64,000 nucleotides of DNA, from assembly GCA_016716005.1 (NCBI GenBank), contig JADJXE010000001.1, positions 310,001-374,000 on the forward strand, in the 5' to 3' direction. The notes under the pieces were generated by a model. It ran no database searches, was not told the DNA's origin, and saw nothing but the letters and a program-made list of their open reading frames with translations. Position 1 is the first letter of the stretch; each line of letters begins with the position of its first letter. A program made the position numbers and the translations under genes. Of this stretch, positions 32,532-41,436 are shown one piece after another. This DNA is from Acidimicrobiales bacterium. Its GTDB lineage: Bacteria; Actinomycetota; Acidimicrobiia; Acidimicrobiales; JADJXE01.

Positions 32532-33566
32532 GTGCCCGTCGACAAGGTGCTGCTGGCCGCCCCCCGCGGCTTCTGCGCCGGCGTGGAGATGGCGATCAAG
32601 GCCCTCGGGTGGATGGTCCGGGCCTTCGAGCCACCCGTGTACTGCTACCACGAGATCGTCCACAACAAGTTGGTGGTCGACCGCTTCCGCGAGCTCGGGG
32701 TGGTGTTCGTCGACGACGTCGCCGACGTGCCCCCCGGGGCGCCGCTCATGCTGTCGGCCCACGGCTCGGCCCCCGAGGTCGTGGCCGAGGCCCGGGCCGG
32801 CGGCGGCTACGTCGTCGACGCCGTCTGCCCGCTGGTGACCAAGGTGCACCACGAGGTGAAGGTGCGGGCGGCCAAGGGCTACCGCATCGTCTACGTGGGC
32901 CACGAGGGCCACGAGGAGGCCATCGGCACCATGGCCGTGGCCCCCCGGGCCATCCACCGGGTCGAGACCGTGGAGGAGGTCGAGGCCCTGCCCGACCTGC
33001 ACGAGCCGGTGGCCCTGCTCGCCCAGACCACGCTCTCGCACCGCGACTGGCAGGGTGTGCTCGAGGCCACCCGCCACCGGTTCCCCGATCTGTGGACCCC
33101 CGGCCGCAGCGACCTGTGCTTCGCCACCACGAACCGCCAGGCCGCCCTGGCCGAGATCGCGCCGCTGGTCGACGCCATGGTGGTGATCGGATCGGCCAAC
33201 TCCTCCAACACCCGGGCCCTCGAGAAGCTGGCTCGCGACCACGGGTGCGCGCAGGTGTTCCGGGTCAACACCGCCGACGAGCTCCCCGAGGGCCTGTCCG
33301 GCGTCGTCGGCGTCACCGCCGGCGCCTCCGCTCCCGAGGAGATCGTCGACGCGGTGCTCGCCCGCCTGGACCCCGTCGACGGGGTCGAGGAGGTGCGGGT
33401 CACCGACGAGGACGAGTACTTCCCCCCGCCGCGCGAGCTGCGCGACCTGGTGGCCGCCATCGGCCTGGCCGCCACCGTCTCGCTGGGAGGGGTGGCCGGC
33501 GACGCACCCGCCCTCGACGACCGTCGGGTTGCGGCCAGCGACGTGCTGGCCGTGCTCCACGGCTGA
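32532..33566 (+). CDS. ispH: 4-hydroxy-3-methylbut-2-enyl diphosphate reductase
   Basis: 344 residues, last enzyme of the MEP isoprenoid pathway, making IPP and DMAPP from HMBPP. The three [4Fe-4S] ligands are seen: Cys in RGFCAGV (residue 15), DAVCPLV (about 98) and SDLCFATTN (about 198). EIVHN, the His in SAHGSAPE and the TTLS stretch form the substrate pocket, and SANSSNT is the family sequence. Leaderless promoter pattern as in many genes here. It is divergent from DUF512. Electrons should come from ferredoxin or flavodoxin. Confidence 0.97.
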   Translation: MPVDKVLLAAPRGFCAGVEMAIKALGWMVRAFEPPVYCYHEIVHNKLVVDRFRELGVVFVDDVADVPPGAPLMLSAHGSAPEVVAEARAGGGYVVDAVCPLVTKVHHEVKVRAAKGYRIVYVGHEGHEEAIGTMAVAPRAIHRVETVEEVEALPDLHEPVALLAQTTLSHRDWQGVLEATRHRFPDLWTPGRSDLCFATTNRQAALAEIAPLVDAMVVIGSANSSNTRALEKLARDHGCAQVFRVNTADELPEGLSGVVGVTAGASAPEEIVDAVLARLDPVDGVEEVRVTDEDEYFPPPRELRDLVAAIGLAATVSLGGVAGDAPALDDRRVAASDVLAVLHG

Positions 33567-33612
33567 TTCCCGGGCCCGGCTCACCGCCGCCCGGCCGGCC
33601 CCGTCGGCCCAC

Positions 33613-33618
33613 TACCGT
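33613..33618 (+). promoter_or_regulatory. -10 element TACCGT, leaderless membrane protein gene
   Basis: TACCGT ends 6 nt before the GTG at 33625; no ribosome binding site. Confidence 0.5.
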
Positions 33619-33624
33619 CCTGGG

Positions 33625-34029
33625 GTGCTCAGCCCCGACCTCACGACCGTCCGGCTGTTCCTGCACATCCTCGGCGCAGCGGTGTGGGTCGGTGGCCAGC
33701 TCACCCTGGCCGGCCTGGTGCCGGGCCTGCGTGCCGCCGCTCCCGACGCACCCCGCGTCGCGGCTCGGCACTTCAACCTGATCGCATGGCCGGCCTTCGC
33801 CCTGCTGCTCGTCACCGGCGTGTGGAGCCTGGCCGCCGTCGATCTGGCCGACGTGGGCACCGCCTACCAGGCCACCGTGGCGGTGAAGCTGGCGGTCGTG
33901 GCGATCTCGGGGGCCGCTGCGGCGATCCACACCCTCACCAGCTCGCGGGTGGTGCTGGCGGTGGCCGGGGCGCTCGCCGCCCTGAGCGGCCTGGCGGCGC
34001 TGTTCGTCGGTGTCCTGCTGAGCTCGTAG
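33625..34029 (+). CDS. CopD-like small membrane protein
   Basis: 134 residues from the GTG at 33625, with four hydrophobic helices. TVRLFLHILGAAVWVGGQLTLAGLVPGLR at the N-terminus is the pattern seen in CopD-domain and related small heme or copper membrane proteins, where His in the first helix can bind metal; other His residues occur at the second and third helices. It is 58 bp downstream of ispH and has its own leaderless-type promoter. Copper resistance or terminal-oxidase assembly is possible, but not shown. Confidence 0.78.
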   Translation: MLSPDLTTVRLFLHILGAAVWVGGQLTLAGLVPGLRAAAPDAPRVAARHFNLIAWPAFALLLVTGVWSLAAVDLADVGTAYQATVAVKLAVVAISGAAAAIHTLTSSRVVLAVAGALAALSGLAALFVGVLLSS

Positions 34030-34057
34030 CCGCCGGGCCCGCGAGGGCCGGTGCCGC

Positions 34058-34732
34058 TCAGTCTCCGGCTCGGACCCGGGCGACGTCGAAGAGCACCTGG
34101 ATCTCCTCGTGGAGGCGGTCGCTGAGCTCCCGCACCGCTCGCCGCGGCACCCGGCCGCTCGGGCCGGGTGCGGGTGGCGGCACCGGTTCGCCCACGATCA
34201 CGTGGATCTTCACCGGGCGGATCAGCGGCGAGCCCTTGGTCATGGCCCGCTCGGAGCCGCCGATCCCCACCGGCACGATCGGCACCCGGCAGCGCCCGGC
34301 CAGGTACGCGGCCCCGTCGAAGAAGGGCTGCACGAGCGGCCCCGCCTGGCGGGTGCCCTCCGGGTAGACCACCAGGGGCTCACCCCGCTCCAGCACCTCG
34401 ATCGAGGTCCGCAGCGCCTCGCGGTCGGCCGAGCCGCGCTTCACCGGGAACCCGCCGAAGGTGCCGACGAGCCAGCCGAGCCAGGGGTGCTTCCACAGGC
34501 TGTCCTTGGCCAGGTAGCGCAGCCGGCCCGGGTAGGCGACGCCCACCACGAAGGTGTCGAGGTTCGAGCGGTGCACCGGGGCCACGATGAACGCGCCCGA
34601 GGCCGGGAAGCGGTCCCGCCCCTCGATCGACAGCCGGAACCACAGCCGGCACAGCACGGCCAGCGTGCCCCGGACCACCCGGTAGAGGATCCGGGCGCCC
34701 GGCCCGAGCTCGTGCGAGTGCTCGCTGCTCAT
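34058..34732 (-). CDS. lysophospholipid/1-acylglycerol-3-phosphate acyltransferase (PlsC-like)
   Basis: 224 residues. HRSNLD is the HX4D catalytic box, FPVKRGS the second block, YPEGTR the third (EGTR), and VPIVPVGIGGSE the fourth. These are the four conserved motifs of glycerolipid acyltransferases. It acylates lysophosphatidic acid or a related lysolipid at the membrane. The ATG at 34732 overlaps the cmk stop by 4 bp (ATGA), a junction known in other actinobacteria, where cmk-plsC-der often cluster. Convergent with the CopD-like gene. Confidence 0.9.
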   Translation of the reverse strand: MSSEHSHELGPGARILYRVVRGTLAVLCRLWFRLSIEGRDRFPASGAFIVAPVHRSNLDTFVVGVAYPGRLRYLAKDSLWKHPWLGWLVGTFGGFPVKRGSADREALRTSIEVLERGEPLVVYPEGTRQAGPLVQPFFDGAAYLAGRCRVPIVPVGIGGSERAMTKGSPLIRPVKIHVIVGEPVPPPAPGPSGRVPRRAVRELSDRLHEEIQVLFDVARVRAGD

Positions 34733-35361
34733 CGGAGCCACCCCAGCAGCTCGCCCACGATCTCGTCGACGGTCCGGTCGGTGGTGTCGACCACCACCGC
34801 CCCGTCCGGCGTGACCAGGGGTGCATGCTCGCGCCCCTGGTCGCGGGCGTCCCGCTCGGCGATGGAGGCCGCCACCTCCTCGTAGGCGAGGTCGGACACC
34901 TCCTTGTGCCGGCGCGACGCCCGCACGTCGGTGCTGGCCGTCAGGTACACCTTCAGCTCGGCGTCGGGGAAGACCACCGAGCCGATGTCGCGCCCCTCGA
35001 TGACCCCGCCGCCGCGCGCCTCGGCCCACTCGACCTGTCGGCGGCGCAGCTCGTCGCGCACGGCCGGGTTGGCGGCCACGATGCTCACCGCCCGCGTGAC
35101 CTCGGGCCCGCGGATCTCGATGGTGGCGTCGGCGCCGTCGACGACCACCGCCTGGTCGTCCACCACCAGGTCGAGGTCGCGCACCAGCCGGGCGACGACC
35201 TCGCCGTCCTCCGGGTCGACGCCCCGGCGGAGGGCGGCGAAGGCGACGGCTCGGTACATGGCCCCGGTGTCGAGGTACGCCAGGCCGAGGCGCTCGGCGA
35301 GGGCCCGAGCGATGGTGGACTTGCCGGCGCCGGCGGGCCCGTCGATCGCGATCACTCTCAT
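34729..35361 (-). CDS. cmk: cytidylate kinase
   Basis: 210 residues. Phosphorylates CMP and dCMP using ATP. The N-terminal IAIDGPAGAGKSTIARAL is the Walker A loop; LDTGAMYRAVAF and EGRDIGSVVFPDAELKVYLTAS are the CMP-binding and CMP kinase signatures; RDARDQGREHAPLVTPDGAVVVDTT is the LID/C-terminal region. It follows aroA by 13 bp in the same operon and overlaps plsC. All motifs are present and the length is normal. Confidence 0.97.
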   Translation of the reverse strand: MRVIAIDGPAGAGKSTIARALAERLGLAYLDTGAMYRAVAFAALRRGVDPEDGEVVARLVRDLDLVVDDQAVVVDGADATIEIRGPEVTRAVSIVAANPAVRDELRRRQVEWAEARGGGVIEGRDIGSVVFPDAELKVYLTASTDVRASRRHKEVSDLAYEEVAASIAERDARDQGREHAPLVTPDGAVVVDTTDRTVDEIVGELLGWLR

Positions 35362-35374
35362 GGTGGCCGGAACC

Positions 35375-36664
35375 CTACCGGTGCCGGGGGAGGGTCCTCA
35401 GACCATCCAGGCGCTCGAAGAAGTCGGGGAAGGTCTTGGCCACGCAGCCGGGGTCGAGGATCTCGATGCCCGGGACCACCAGGCCGAGCAGCGAGAAGCT
35501 CATCGCCATGCGGTGATCGTCGTACGTCTCGATCCGGGCGGCGCGGGGCCGGCCCGGCCGCACGAGGAAGCCGTCGGGCTCCTCATCGGCCTCGATGCCG
35601 CACCGGCGCAGCTCGCGCACCACCGCGGCGATCCGGTCGGTCTCCTTGCGCCGGATGAAGCCGATGCCGGTGACCCGTGTGGGGGTCGACGCGAACACCG
35701 CCACCGCCGCGATCGTCTGCGCCGTGTCGGAGAGGTCGGCCAGGTCGACGTCGACGCCCTGCAGCACGGCCGGGCCGACGACCTCGATGGCGTCACGCTC
35801 ACGGACCACGGTGGCGCCCATGGCCTCGAGGACGTCGACGACGCGCACGTCGCCCTGCACCGCCCCGCGACCGAGGCCCTCCACGCGGATCCGCCCGCCC
35901 GTGATCGCCGCCGCGGCGAAGAAGTACGACGCGGCGGAGGCGTCGGGCTCGATGCCGTACGAGCGGGCCCGGTAGCGCTGGGGAGCCACCGAGAAGGAGT
36001 GGTGCGCGTCGACCACCACCTCCACCCCGAACGCGGCCATGGTCGCCACGGTGATGTCGACGTAGGGCCGGGACACGAGCGGGGTGGTGAGCTCGACCCG
36101 GAGCCCCTGCCGCATCGCCGGCGCGCACAGCAGGAGCCCCGACAGGAACTGGCTCGACTGGTCGCCGGGCAGCTCCAGGGGACCGCCGTGCAGGCCACCG
36201 GCCTCGATCGTGAACGGCAGGTGACCGGGCGTCTCGTCGTCGTGGACCACCGCCCCGAGCCGTCGCAGGGCGTCGATGACGGGCCCCATCGGGCGGGACC
36301 GCATCGGGGGCAGCCCGTCCAGGCGGTACGCGCCGAGCCCCAGCGCGGCGAGCGGGGCGACGAAGCGAGCCGTGGTCCCCGACAGGCGCACCCCTAGCTC
36401 GGCCGGACCCGGAGGCACCAGCCCGCCCTTCCCCTGCACGCGGATCGCGGCGGACCCGGCGTCGGCCTCGACCGTGAAGCCCAGACGTCGGAGGCAGTCG
36501 AGCATGGCCTCGGTGTCGTCGGCGAACAGCGCGCCCTCCAGCAGGCTCTCGCCGTCGGCCAGCGCGGCCACCACCAGGGCCCGGTTGGTGAAGCTCTTCG
36601 ACCCGGGCACGGTGACCGTGGCCTGCGGGGGCGCGGAGAGCGGCTCGATCAGCCGGCCGGTCAC
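35375..36664 (-). CDS. aroA: 3-phosphoshikimate 1-carboxyvinyltransferase (EPSP synthase)
   Basis: 429 residues. Transfers the enolpyruvyl group of PEP to shikimate 3-phosphate. PGSKSFTNRALV holds the substrate Lys; SGTTARFVAPLAALGLG, RSRPMGPVIDALRRLGA, SSQFLSGLLL and EPDASAASYFF line the active site; RRKETDRI and DDHRMAMSFSLLGL carry the catalytic Glu, Asp and Arg. Strings such as the Gly-rich loop match class I-like actinobacterial AroA. Starts by a 4-bp overlap (GTGA) with the tyrA stop. Confidence 0.96.
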   Translation of the reverse strand: MTGRLIEPLSAPPQATVTVPGSKSFTNRALVVAALADGESLLEGALFADDTEAMLDCLRRLGFTVEADAGSAAIRVQGKGGLVPPGPAELGVRLSGTTARFVAPLAALGLGAYRLDGLPPMRSRPMGPVIDALRRLGAVVHDDETPGHLPFTIEAGGLHGGPLELPGDQSSQFLSGLLLCAPAMRQGLRVELTTPLVSRPYVDITVATMAAFGVEVVVDAHHSFSVAPQRYRARSYGIEPDASAASYFFAAAAITGGRIRVEGLGRGAVQGDVRVVDVLEAMGATVVRERDAIEVVGPAVLQGVDVDLADLSDTAQTIAAVAVFASTPTRVTGIGFIRRKETDRIAAVVRELRRCGIEADEEPDGFLVRPGRPRAARIETYDDHRMAMSFSLLGLVVPGIEILDPGCVAKTFPDFFERLDGLRTLPRHR

Positions 36665-37734
36665 TCGAGGTTCCGGACCGAGGGGCGGTAGCCGCGCGCC
36701 ACGAGCCCGCCCCGGAAGCGCTCGGCCGCCGCCTGGTCGACGAGCAGGATCGCCACGCCGCGGTCCCCCTCGGCCGAGTGGGCGATCTCCATGTCGGAGA
36801 TGTTCGCGGCCAGCTCGGCCGCCAGGGTGGTGATCTCGGCGAGCACGCCCGGCCGGTCGGGCACCGGCACCCGCACCTCGGCCAGCTCGGGCGGGCGGGC
36901 ACCCCGGGCGGGCAGGTTCAGCCGGCCGGCCCGGGCCCGTTCGAGGACGGCCAGGAGGCCGGCCCGGTCGCCCTTGTCGACGAGGTCCCGGAGGTCGGCG
37001 AGCCCCTCGATCAGGGCGTCGAGGCTGTCGACGATGGCCGTGCGGTTCTCGGCGCAGATGTCGGGCCAGATGCCCGGGTGGCCCGACGCCACCCGGGTCA
37101 TGTCGCGGAACCCCCCGGCCGCCAGCCGCAGCAGGGCGGCATGCTCCTCGGCGCGCTGATCCGCCAAGGCCATGAGGGTGGCGGCCGTCAGGTGGGGGAC
37201 GTGCGACACCACCGCGACCAGGGCATCGTGACGGGCCGGCGCCAGCACCACCACCTCCGCACCCATCGACGCCACCACGGCGCCCACGGCCGCGAGGGTC
37301 GCGTCGGGCGTGGTCGCGGTGGGCGTGAGCACCCACACCGCGCCTTCGAACAGCGTCGGGTCGGCCCCGTCGAGGCCCTCCTGCTCGGAGCCGGCCATCG
37401 GGTGGCCGCCCACGAACCGGGGATCCCCCACGGCCTCGACCAACCCGGCCTTCACGCTGCCCACGTCGGTGACCAGGCCGGGGCCCGCGGCCAGGGCGGC
37501 ACGCACCGCCGCCGGCACCTCTTGCACCGGCGTGGCCACGAACGTGATCTCGGCCCCCGGATCCGACCCGATGGCGTCGAGCACCCCCTCGGCCAGGGCC
37601 CGGCGCTCGCGCTCGGGATCTCGGTCGCGACCGGCCACCCGCCAGCCGCGGGCCCGCAGCGCCAGCCCGACCGAGCCGCCGATCAGGCCGAGCCCGACGA
37701 CGGCCGCCCGGCGGGGCTCAGCCAGGAAGGTCAT
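36661..37734 (-). CDS. tyrA: prephenate dehydrogenase
   Basis: 357 residues. NAD-dependent oxidative decarboxylation of prephenate to 4-hydroxyphenylpyruvate for tyrosine synthesis. AVVGLGLIGGSVGLALR is the Rossmann loop, GHPMAGSEQEG holds the conserved His for prephenate, and VSHVPHL the second. A C-terminal ACT domain (about residues 285-345, VRVPVPDRPGVLAEITTLAAELAANISD) suggests feedback control by an aromatic amino acid. It starts inside the 3' end of aroH (17-bp overlap) and overlaps aroA by 4 bp. Confidence 0.94.
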   Translation of the reverse strand: MTFLAEPRRAAVVGLGLIGGSVGLALRARGWRVAGRDRDPERERRALAEGVLDAIGSDPGAEITFVATPVQEVPAAVRAALAAGPGLVTDVGSVKAGLVEAVGDPRFVGGHPMAGSEQEGLDGADPTLFEGAVWVLTPTATTPDATLAAVGAVVASMGAEVVVLAPARHDALVAVVSHVPHLTAATLMALADQRAEEHAALLRLAAGGFRDMTRVASGHPGIWPDICAENRTAIVDSLDALIEGLADLRDLVDKGDRAGLLAVLERARAGRLNLPARGARPPELAEVRVPVPDRPGVLAEITTLAAELAANISDMEIAHSAEGDRGVAILLVDQAAAERFRGGLVARGYRPSVRNLE

Positions 37735-38086
37735 CGCGCAGCCCCCGGGCCCCCTCGAGGTACACGTGGCGGAGCTCGGCCCGGCTCCGCTCGGTGTAGA
37801 GGTGGAGCAGCACCCGCACGCACCGGGGCACGGCACCGGTCACGTCGACCTCCTGGGCCGACAGCAGCGGCACGTCGCCCAGGCCGAAGGAGCGGGCCGC
37901 CGTGGCCGGGAACGCCGCGTGCAGATCGGGGGTGGCCGTCAGGACCACGCTGATAACGTCGTCGTGCTCGATGCCGTTGCGCTCGAACAGCGCCGCGAGC
38001 AGGGCGGTCACCCGCTGGTGCATCTGCTCCTCGGTGTCCTCGTCGACGGTGGTGGCACCCCGGAGGGCACGGACGACGGCCGGCAC
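37718..38086 (-). CDS. aroH: chorismate mutase, AroH type
   Basis: 122 residues, the trimeric beta-barrel AroH class. It rearranges chorismate to prephenate, the substrate of the next gene. RALRGATTVDEDTEEQ supplies the Arg and Glu of the active site; FGLGDVPLLSAQEVDVTGAVPRCVRVLLHLYT includes further family Arg residues. GTG start at 38086, 11 bp after rluB. The order aroH-tyrA-aroA gives a small aromatic amino acid operon inside a chromosome/ribosome set. Confidence 0.95.
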   Translation of the reverse strand: MPAVVRALRGATTVDEDTEEQMHQRVTALLAALFERNGIEHDDVISVVLTATPDLHAAFPATAARSFGLGDVPLLSAQEVDVTGAVPRCVRVLLHLYTERSRAELRHVYLEGARGLRDDLPG

Positions 38087-38097
38087 GGTGGGCGATG

Positions 38098-38865
38098 CTA
38101 CCGCCCGCCCGGTTCGCGACCGGGCGCCGGGACCTCCGCCGGCGCGGCCGCGGCCTGCTCGAGGGCCCGCACCTCGTCGTGGCTCAGCAGCCGCCACGAG
38201 CCCGGGCGGAGCCGGCGCTCCGCGATCGGACCGATGCGGGTGCGCACCAGCCGCACGACGGGGTGGCCGACGGCCTCGCACATCCGGCGGACCTGGCGGT
38301 TGCGCCCCTCGTGGATCGTGATGCGGAGCTGGCTCGGAGCAACGAGCGAGGCCCGGGCGGGAGCGGTCCGACCGTCGTCGAGCTCGACACCCTGGCGAAG
38401 CGCCCGGAGCGCGGCCGCCGACGGCCGGCCGACCACCTCGGCCAGGTACTCCTTCTCCACGCCGAAGCGGGGATGGGTGAGCCGGTGGGCCAGCTCGCCG
38501 TCGTTGGTGAGCAGCAGCAGGCCCTCGGTGTCGTAGTCGAGACGCCCCACCGGGAACACGCGGGGCTCGGCCGGCACCAGGTCGAGGACCGTCGGGCGAC
38601 CCTGCGGGTCGCTGGCGGTGGTGACCACCCCCCGCGGCTTGTTCAGCAGGTAGTGGACGAGACCGGGCCGCACCGAGACCGGGACCCCGTCGACCGCGAC
38701 CCGGTCGCGCTCGGGGTCGACGCGCCGGCCCGGCTCGGCCTTCTCGCCGTCCACCGTCACGCGCCCGTCGGCCACGAGCTCGTCACACACCCGACGGCTG
38801 CCGAACCCGGCCCGGGCCAGCACCTTCTGGAGCCGCTCGCCGTCGGCCGGCCGGCCCTCGGCCAT
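38098..38865 (-). CDS. 23S rRNA pseudouridine synthase, RluB/RsuA family
   Basis: 255 residues. The N-terminal S4 RNA-binding domain (ERLQKVLARAGFGSRRVCDELVADGRVTVDG) and a pseudouridine synthase domain with GRLDYDTEGLLLLTNDG, where the first Asp is catalytic, fit RluB/RsuA. KPRGVVTT and EGRNRQVRRMCEAVGHPV are family blocks. The C-terminal 25 residues are an Ala/Pro tail. It starts 2 bp after scpB, the order scpA-scpB-rlu being conserved in actinobacteria. Target position not predictable, probably 23S U2605-like. Confidence 0.93.
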   Translation of the reverse strand: MAEGRPADGERLQKVLARAGFGSRRVCDELVADGRVTVDGEKAEPGRRVDPERDRVAVDGVPVSVRPGLVHYLLNKPRGVVTTASDPQGRPTVLDLVPAEPRVFPVGRLDYDTEGLLLLTNDGELAHRLTHPRFGVEKEYLAEVVGRPSAAALRALRQGVELDDGRTAPARASLVAPSQLRITIHEGRNRQVRRMCEAVGHPVVRLVRTRIGPIAERRLRPGSWRLLSHDEVRALEQAAAAPAEVPAPGREPGGR

Positions 38866-38867
38866 CC

Positions 38868-39530
38868 TCAGGCCGGGTCGTCGAGGCCGTCGGCGCCAGG
38901 CTCGGGCTCGTGCTCCGCCACCGGCACCGGCTCGGTCGGCTCCGGCACGCGCAGCCCGTGCTCCAACGCCTCCACGACGTCGGCCCCCGGGACGAACTCG
39001 CCCAGCGGGGGCAGGTCGGCGAGCGAGTCGAGGCCCAGCCGCTCGAGGAAGAGCGTCGTGGTGCCGTACAGCACCGCCTGGCCCGGGCCGGGATCACGGC
39101 CGACGGGCTCCACGTAGCCCCGCTGCTGCAGGGTCCGCATCACGCCCTCCACGTCGACGCCGCGGATCGCCCCCACCTGCGCACGGGAGATCGGCTGCTT
39201 GTAGGCGACGATGGCGAGGGTCTCCAGGGCCGCCGCCGACAGCCGGGCCGACTGGCCCTCGAGCACGAAGCGCTCGACGTAGGCGGCCTGGTCGGGATGG
39301 CTCTGGAACCGGTAGCCGCCGGCCACCCGCACCAGCTGGAAGCCCCGGCCCTCGGCCCGGTACTCCGCGGCCAGCACCTCGCACAGCCGCTCGACCCGGG
39401 CCGGGGCCAGCTCGAGCAGCTGGGCGAGCAGGTGGGGGTCGACGGGCTGGTCGGCGACCATCGCGATGGCCTCGACGGCCCGTCGCTGCTCCGGCGTGAA
39501 GGTGGCGTCGGGCGGGGGGGCGGCCTCCAC
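38868..39530 (-). CDS. scpB: segregation and condensation protein B
   Basis: 220 residues. Winged-helix ScpB, which with ScpA and SMC forms the condensin complex. Domains: two winged helices from residue 8 to about 175, with LAIVAYKQPISRAQVGAIRGVD and YGTTTLFLERLGLDSLADLP as family blocks; the C-terminal 35 residues are acidic (EPTEPVPVAEHEPEPG). GTG at 39530 overlaps the scpA end region (TGA then GTG 1 nt later). scpA lies directly upstream. Confidence 0.93.
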   Translation of the reverse strand: MEAAPPPDATFTPEQRRAVEAIAMVADQPVDPHLLAQLLELAPARVERLCEVLAAEYRAEGRGFQLVRVAGGYRFQSHPDQAAYVERFVLEGQSARLSAAALETLAIVAYKQPISRAQVGAIRGVDVEGVMRTLQQRGYVEPVGRDPGPGQAVLYGTTTLFLERLGLDSLADLPPLGEFVPGADVVEALEHGLRVPEPTEPVPVAEHEPEPGADGLDDPA

Positions 39531-39531
39531 G

Positions 39532-40326
39532 TCAGCCCTCGTACACGTCGACCGCGGCGAGGACGGAGGCATCCTCGAGCCCGTCGCGCCCCAGCCACAC
39601 CACGTGGAGCTCGGCGAAGGTGGTGGCCTGGTCCAGCTCGACGAGTCCCTGCTTGAACAGCTCGAGGACGGCCAGGAAGCGCACGATCACCTCGAGCCGC
39701 TCGACGAGCCCGGTCGTCAGCTCGCGGAAGGTGGCCCGGCCGATCCGGGGCAGCTCGTCGACGAGCTCCTCGACCGCGTCGGTCACGCTCGCCCGGATGG
39801 GTGCCACGTGGTCGAGGTCGACCCTCGGCACCGGCCTCGGCGTGCTGGCCGCCAGGAAGGCCGCCCGCAGGCGCTCGGGCGTGACCCCGGCGAGCAGGTC
39901 GGGCGTGAGCCCGAGGAACCGCTCCTCCAGGCCGGCCGTGCGGGCCACGGAGCGGCTGGCGTCGTGGGCCAGCCGCGACAGGGCCCGGGCCGCGTCCTTG
40001 AAGGTCTTGCACTCGACCAGCCGGGCCAGGAGCAGGTCGCGCTCCTCCCACAGGGCGAGCTCCTCGTCGAGGTCGACGTCGTCGCGACCGGGCAGCAGCC
40101 GCCGCGTCTTCAGCTCGACCAGGGTGGCGGCGATCAGGAGGAACTCGGTGGCGATCTCCAGGTCGAGGCTGGCGACGCCAGACGTGAGCCGGTCGAGCTC
40201 GGCGAGGTAGCCGTCGACGATGGCGCTGAGGGACACCTCGTAGAGGTCCACCTGCTCGCGCAGGATCAGATGGAGGAGCAGGTCGAAGGGCCCCTCGAAC
40301 ACGGGCGTCTGGACCTCGTAGGCCAC
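39532..40326 (-). CDS. scpA: segregation and condensation protein A
   Basis: 264 residues. Kleisin subunit linking SMC and ScpB. N-terminal EVQTPVFEGPFDLLLHLILREQVDLYEVSLSAI is the typical SMC-binding opening, and LVELKTRRLLPG follows; the C-terminal winged helix includes FLAVLELFKQGLVEL. The GTG at 40326 is 6 nt after TACGCT and has no ribosome binding site, so it is probably leaderless. It heads the operon that runs to plsC. trpS is divergent, 91 bp away. Confidence 0.94.
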   Translation of the reverse strand: MAYEVQTPVFEGPFDLLLHLILREQVDLYEVSLSAIVDGYLAELDRLTSGVASLDLEIATEFLLIAATLVELKTRRLLPGRDDVDLDEELALWEERDLLLARLVECKTFKDAARALSRLAHDASRSVARTAGLEERFLGLTPDLLAGVTPERLRAAFLAASTPRPVPRVDLDHVAPIRASVTDAVEELVDELPRIGRATFRELTTGLVERLEVIVRFLAVLELFKQGLVELDQATTFAELHVVWLGRDGLEDASVLAAVDVYEG

Positions 40327-40332
40327 CCGTCG

Positions 40333-40338
40333 AGCGTA
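40333..40338 (-). promoter_or_regulatory. -10 element TACGCT, leaderless scpA operon
   Basis: Read on the minus strand, TACGCT ends 6 nt before the scpA GTG. No ribosome binding site lies between them. Confidence 0.5.
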
Positions 40339-40417
40339 CCGAGCCGTCACCGCCGGGCCGCGCACCCCCGCCGGAGCAGGCCGGTGGGCAGGGCGGGGGC
40401 CGCTACCCTCACCCGGC

Positions 40418-41413
40418 GTGACCCGCGTGTTCTCCGGCATCCAGCCCAGCGGTGACATCCACCTGGGCAACTACCTGGGAGCCCTGCGCGCCTGGGTGGC
40501 CGACCAGCGCGAGTTCGACGCCCTGTACTGCGTGGTCGACCTCCACGCCATCACCGTGCCCCAGGATCCGGCCGAGCTCCGGGCCAAGACGCTGGAGGTC
40601 GCCTCGCTGCTGCTGGCGGTCGGCCTCGACCCCGACGTCTGCACGCTGTTCGTGCAGAGCCACGTGCCCGAGCACACCGAGCTGGCCTGGCTCATCCAGT
40701 GCACGGCCAGCGTGGGCGAGCTGCGGCGGATGACCCAGTTCAAGGACAAGTCCGCCAAGCAGGGCCAGGACTTCGTGTCGGCCGGCCTGCTCACGTACCC
40801 CACGCTCATGGCCGCGGACATCCTCGCCTACGACGCCGAGCGGGTGCCGGTGGGCGACGATCAGCGCCAGCACCTCGAGCTCACCCGGGACGTGGCGGCC
40901 CGCTTCAACTCCCGGTACGGGCCCACGTTCGTGGTGCCCCAGGCCGCCATCCCGCCGGCCGGGGCGCGCGTGATGGACCTGCAGGAACCCACCTCCAAGA
41001 TGTCGAAGTCGGCGCCGTCGCCGCAGGGCACCGTGCTGCTGCTCGACCCGCCCGACGTGATCGCCAGGAAGATCAAGCGGGCGGTCACCGACCCCGGGTC
41101 CGAGGTGGTGTTCGACCCGGACGCCAAGCCCGGCGTCTCGAACCTGCTGTCGATCCTGGCCGCGGCGACCGGCCGCAGCGTCGACGAGGCCGCCGCCGGC
41201 TACCAGCAGTACGGGCCGCTCAAGTCCGACACGGCGGAGGCGGTGGTGGAGCTGCTCCGCCCCGTCCAGGCCCGCTACGCCGAGCTGGCGGCCGACCCCG
41301 AGGGCACGGCGCGCCTGCTCAACCAGGGGGCCGACAAGGCCCAGGCCATCGCCTCGGCCACCCTCGAACGAGCCCGCACCGCGATCGGCCTCCTCCCCCG
41401 CCGGTTCTCCTAG
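40418..41413 (+). CDS. trpS: tryptophanyl-tRNA synthetase
   Basis: 331 residues, class I aminoacyl-tRNA synthetase. HLGN (SGDIHLGNYLGALR) is the HIGH-type motif and KMSKS (EPTSKMSKSAPSPQG) the second ATP motif; PVGDDQRQHLELTRDVAARFN contacts tryptophan. Standard length. Divergent from scpA; TACCCT lies 8 nt before the GTG start, near the leaderless spacing. The stop is followed by three copies of a 12-bp repeat. Confidence 0.97.
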   Translation: MTRVFSGIQPSGDIHLGNYLGALRAWVADQREFDALYCVVDLHAITVPQDPAELRAKTLEVASLLLAVGLDPDVCTLFVQSHVPEHTELAWLIQCTASVGELRRMTQFKDKSAKQGQDFVSAGLLTYPTLMAADILAYDAERVPVGDDQRQHLELTRDVAARFNSRYGPTFVVPQAAIPPAGARVMDLQEPTSKMSKSAPSPQGTVLLLDPPDVIARKIKRAVTDPGSEVVFDPDAKPGVSNLLSILAAATGRSVDEAAAGYQQYGPLKSDTAEAVVELLRPVQARYAELAADPEGTARLLNQGADKAQAIASATLERARTAIGLLPRRFS

Positions 41414-41436
41414 CACGCCGGCGCGACAGGTCGCCT

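Noticed and set aside
34030..34057. GC hairpin GCCC-GCGA-GGGC as a bidirectional terminator
   Set aside because: Only about 5 bp of stem and no T tract on either side; too weak to call.
35362..35390. TAGGGT upstream of cmk as a leaderless promoter
   Set aside because: Its spacing to the ATG is 10 nt, outside the 6-7 nt pattern, and cmk is internal to the aro operon.
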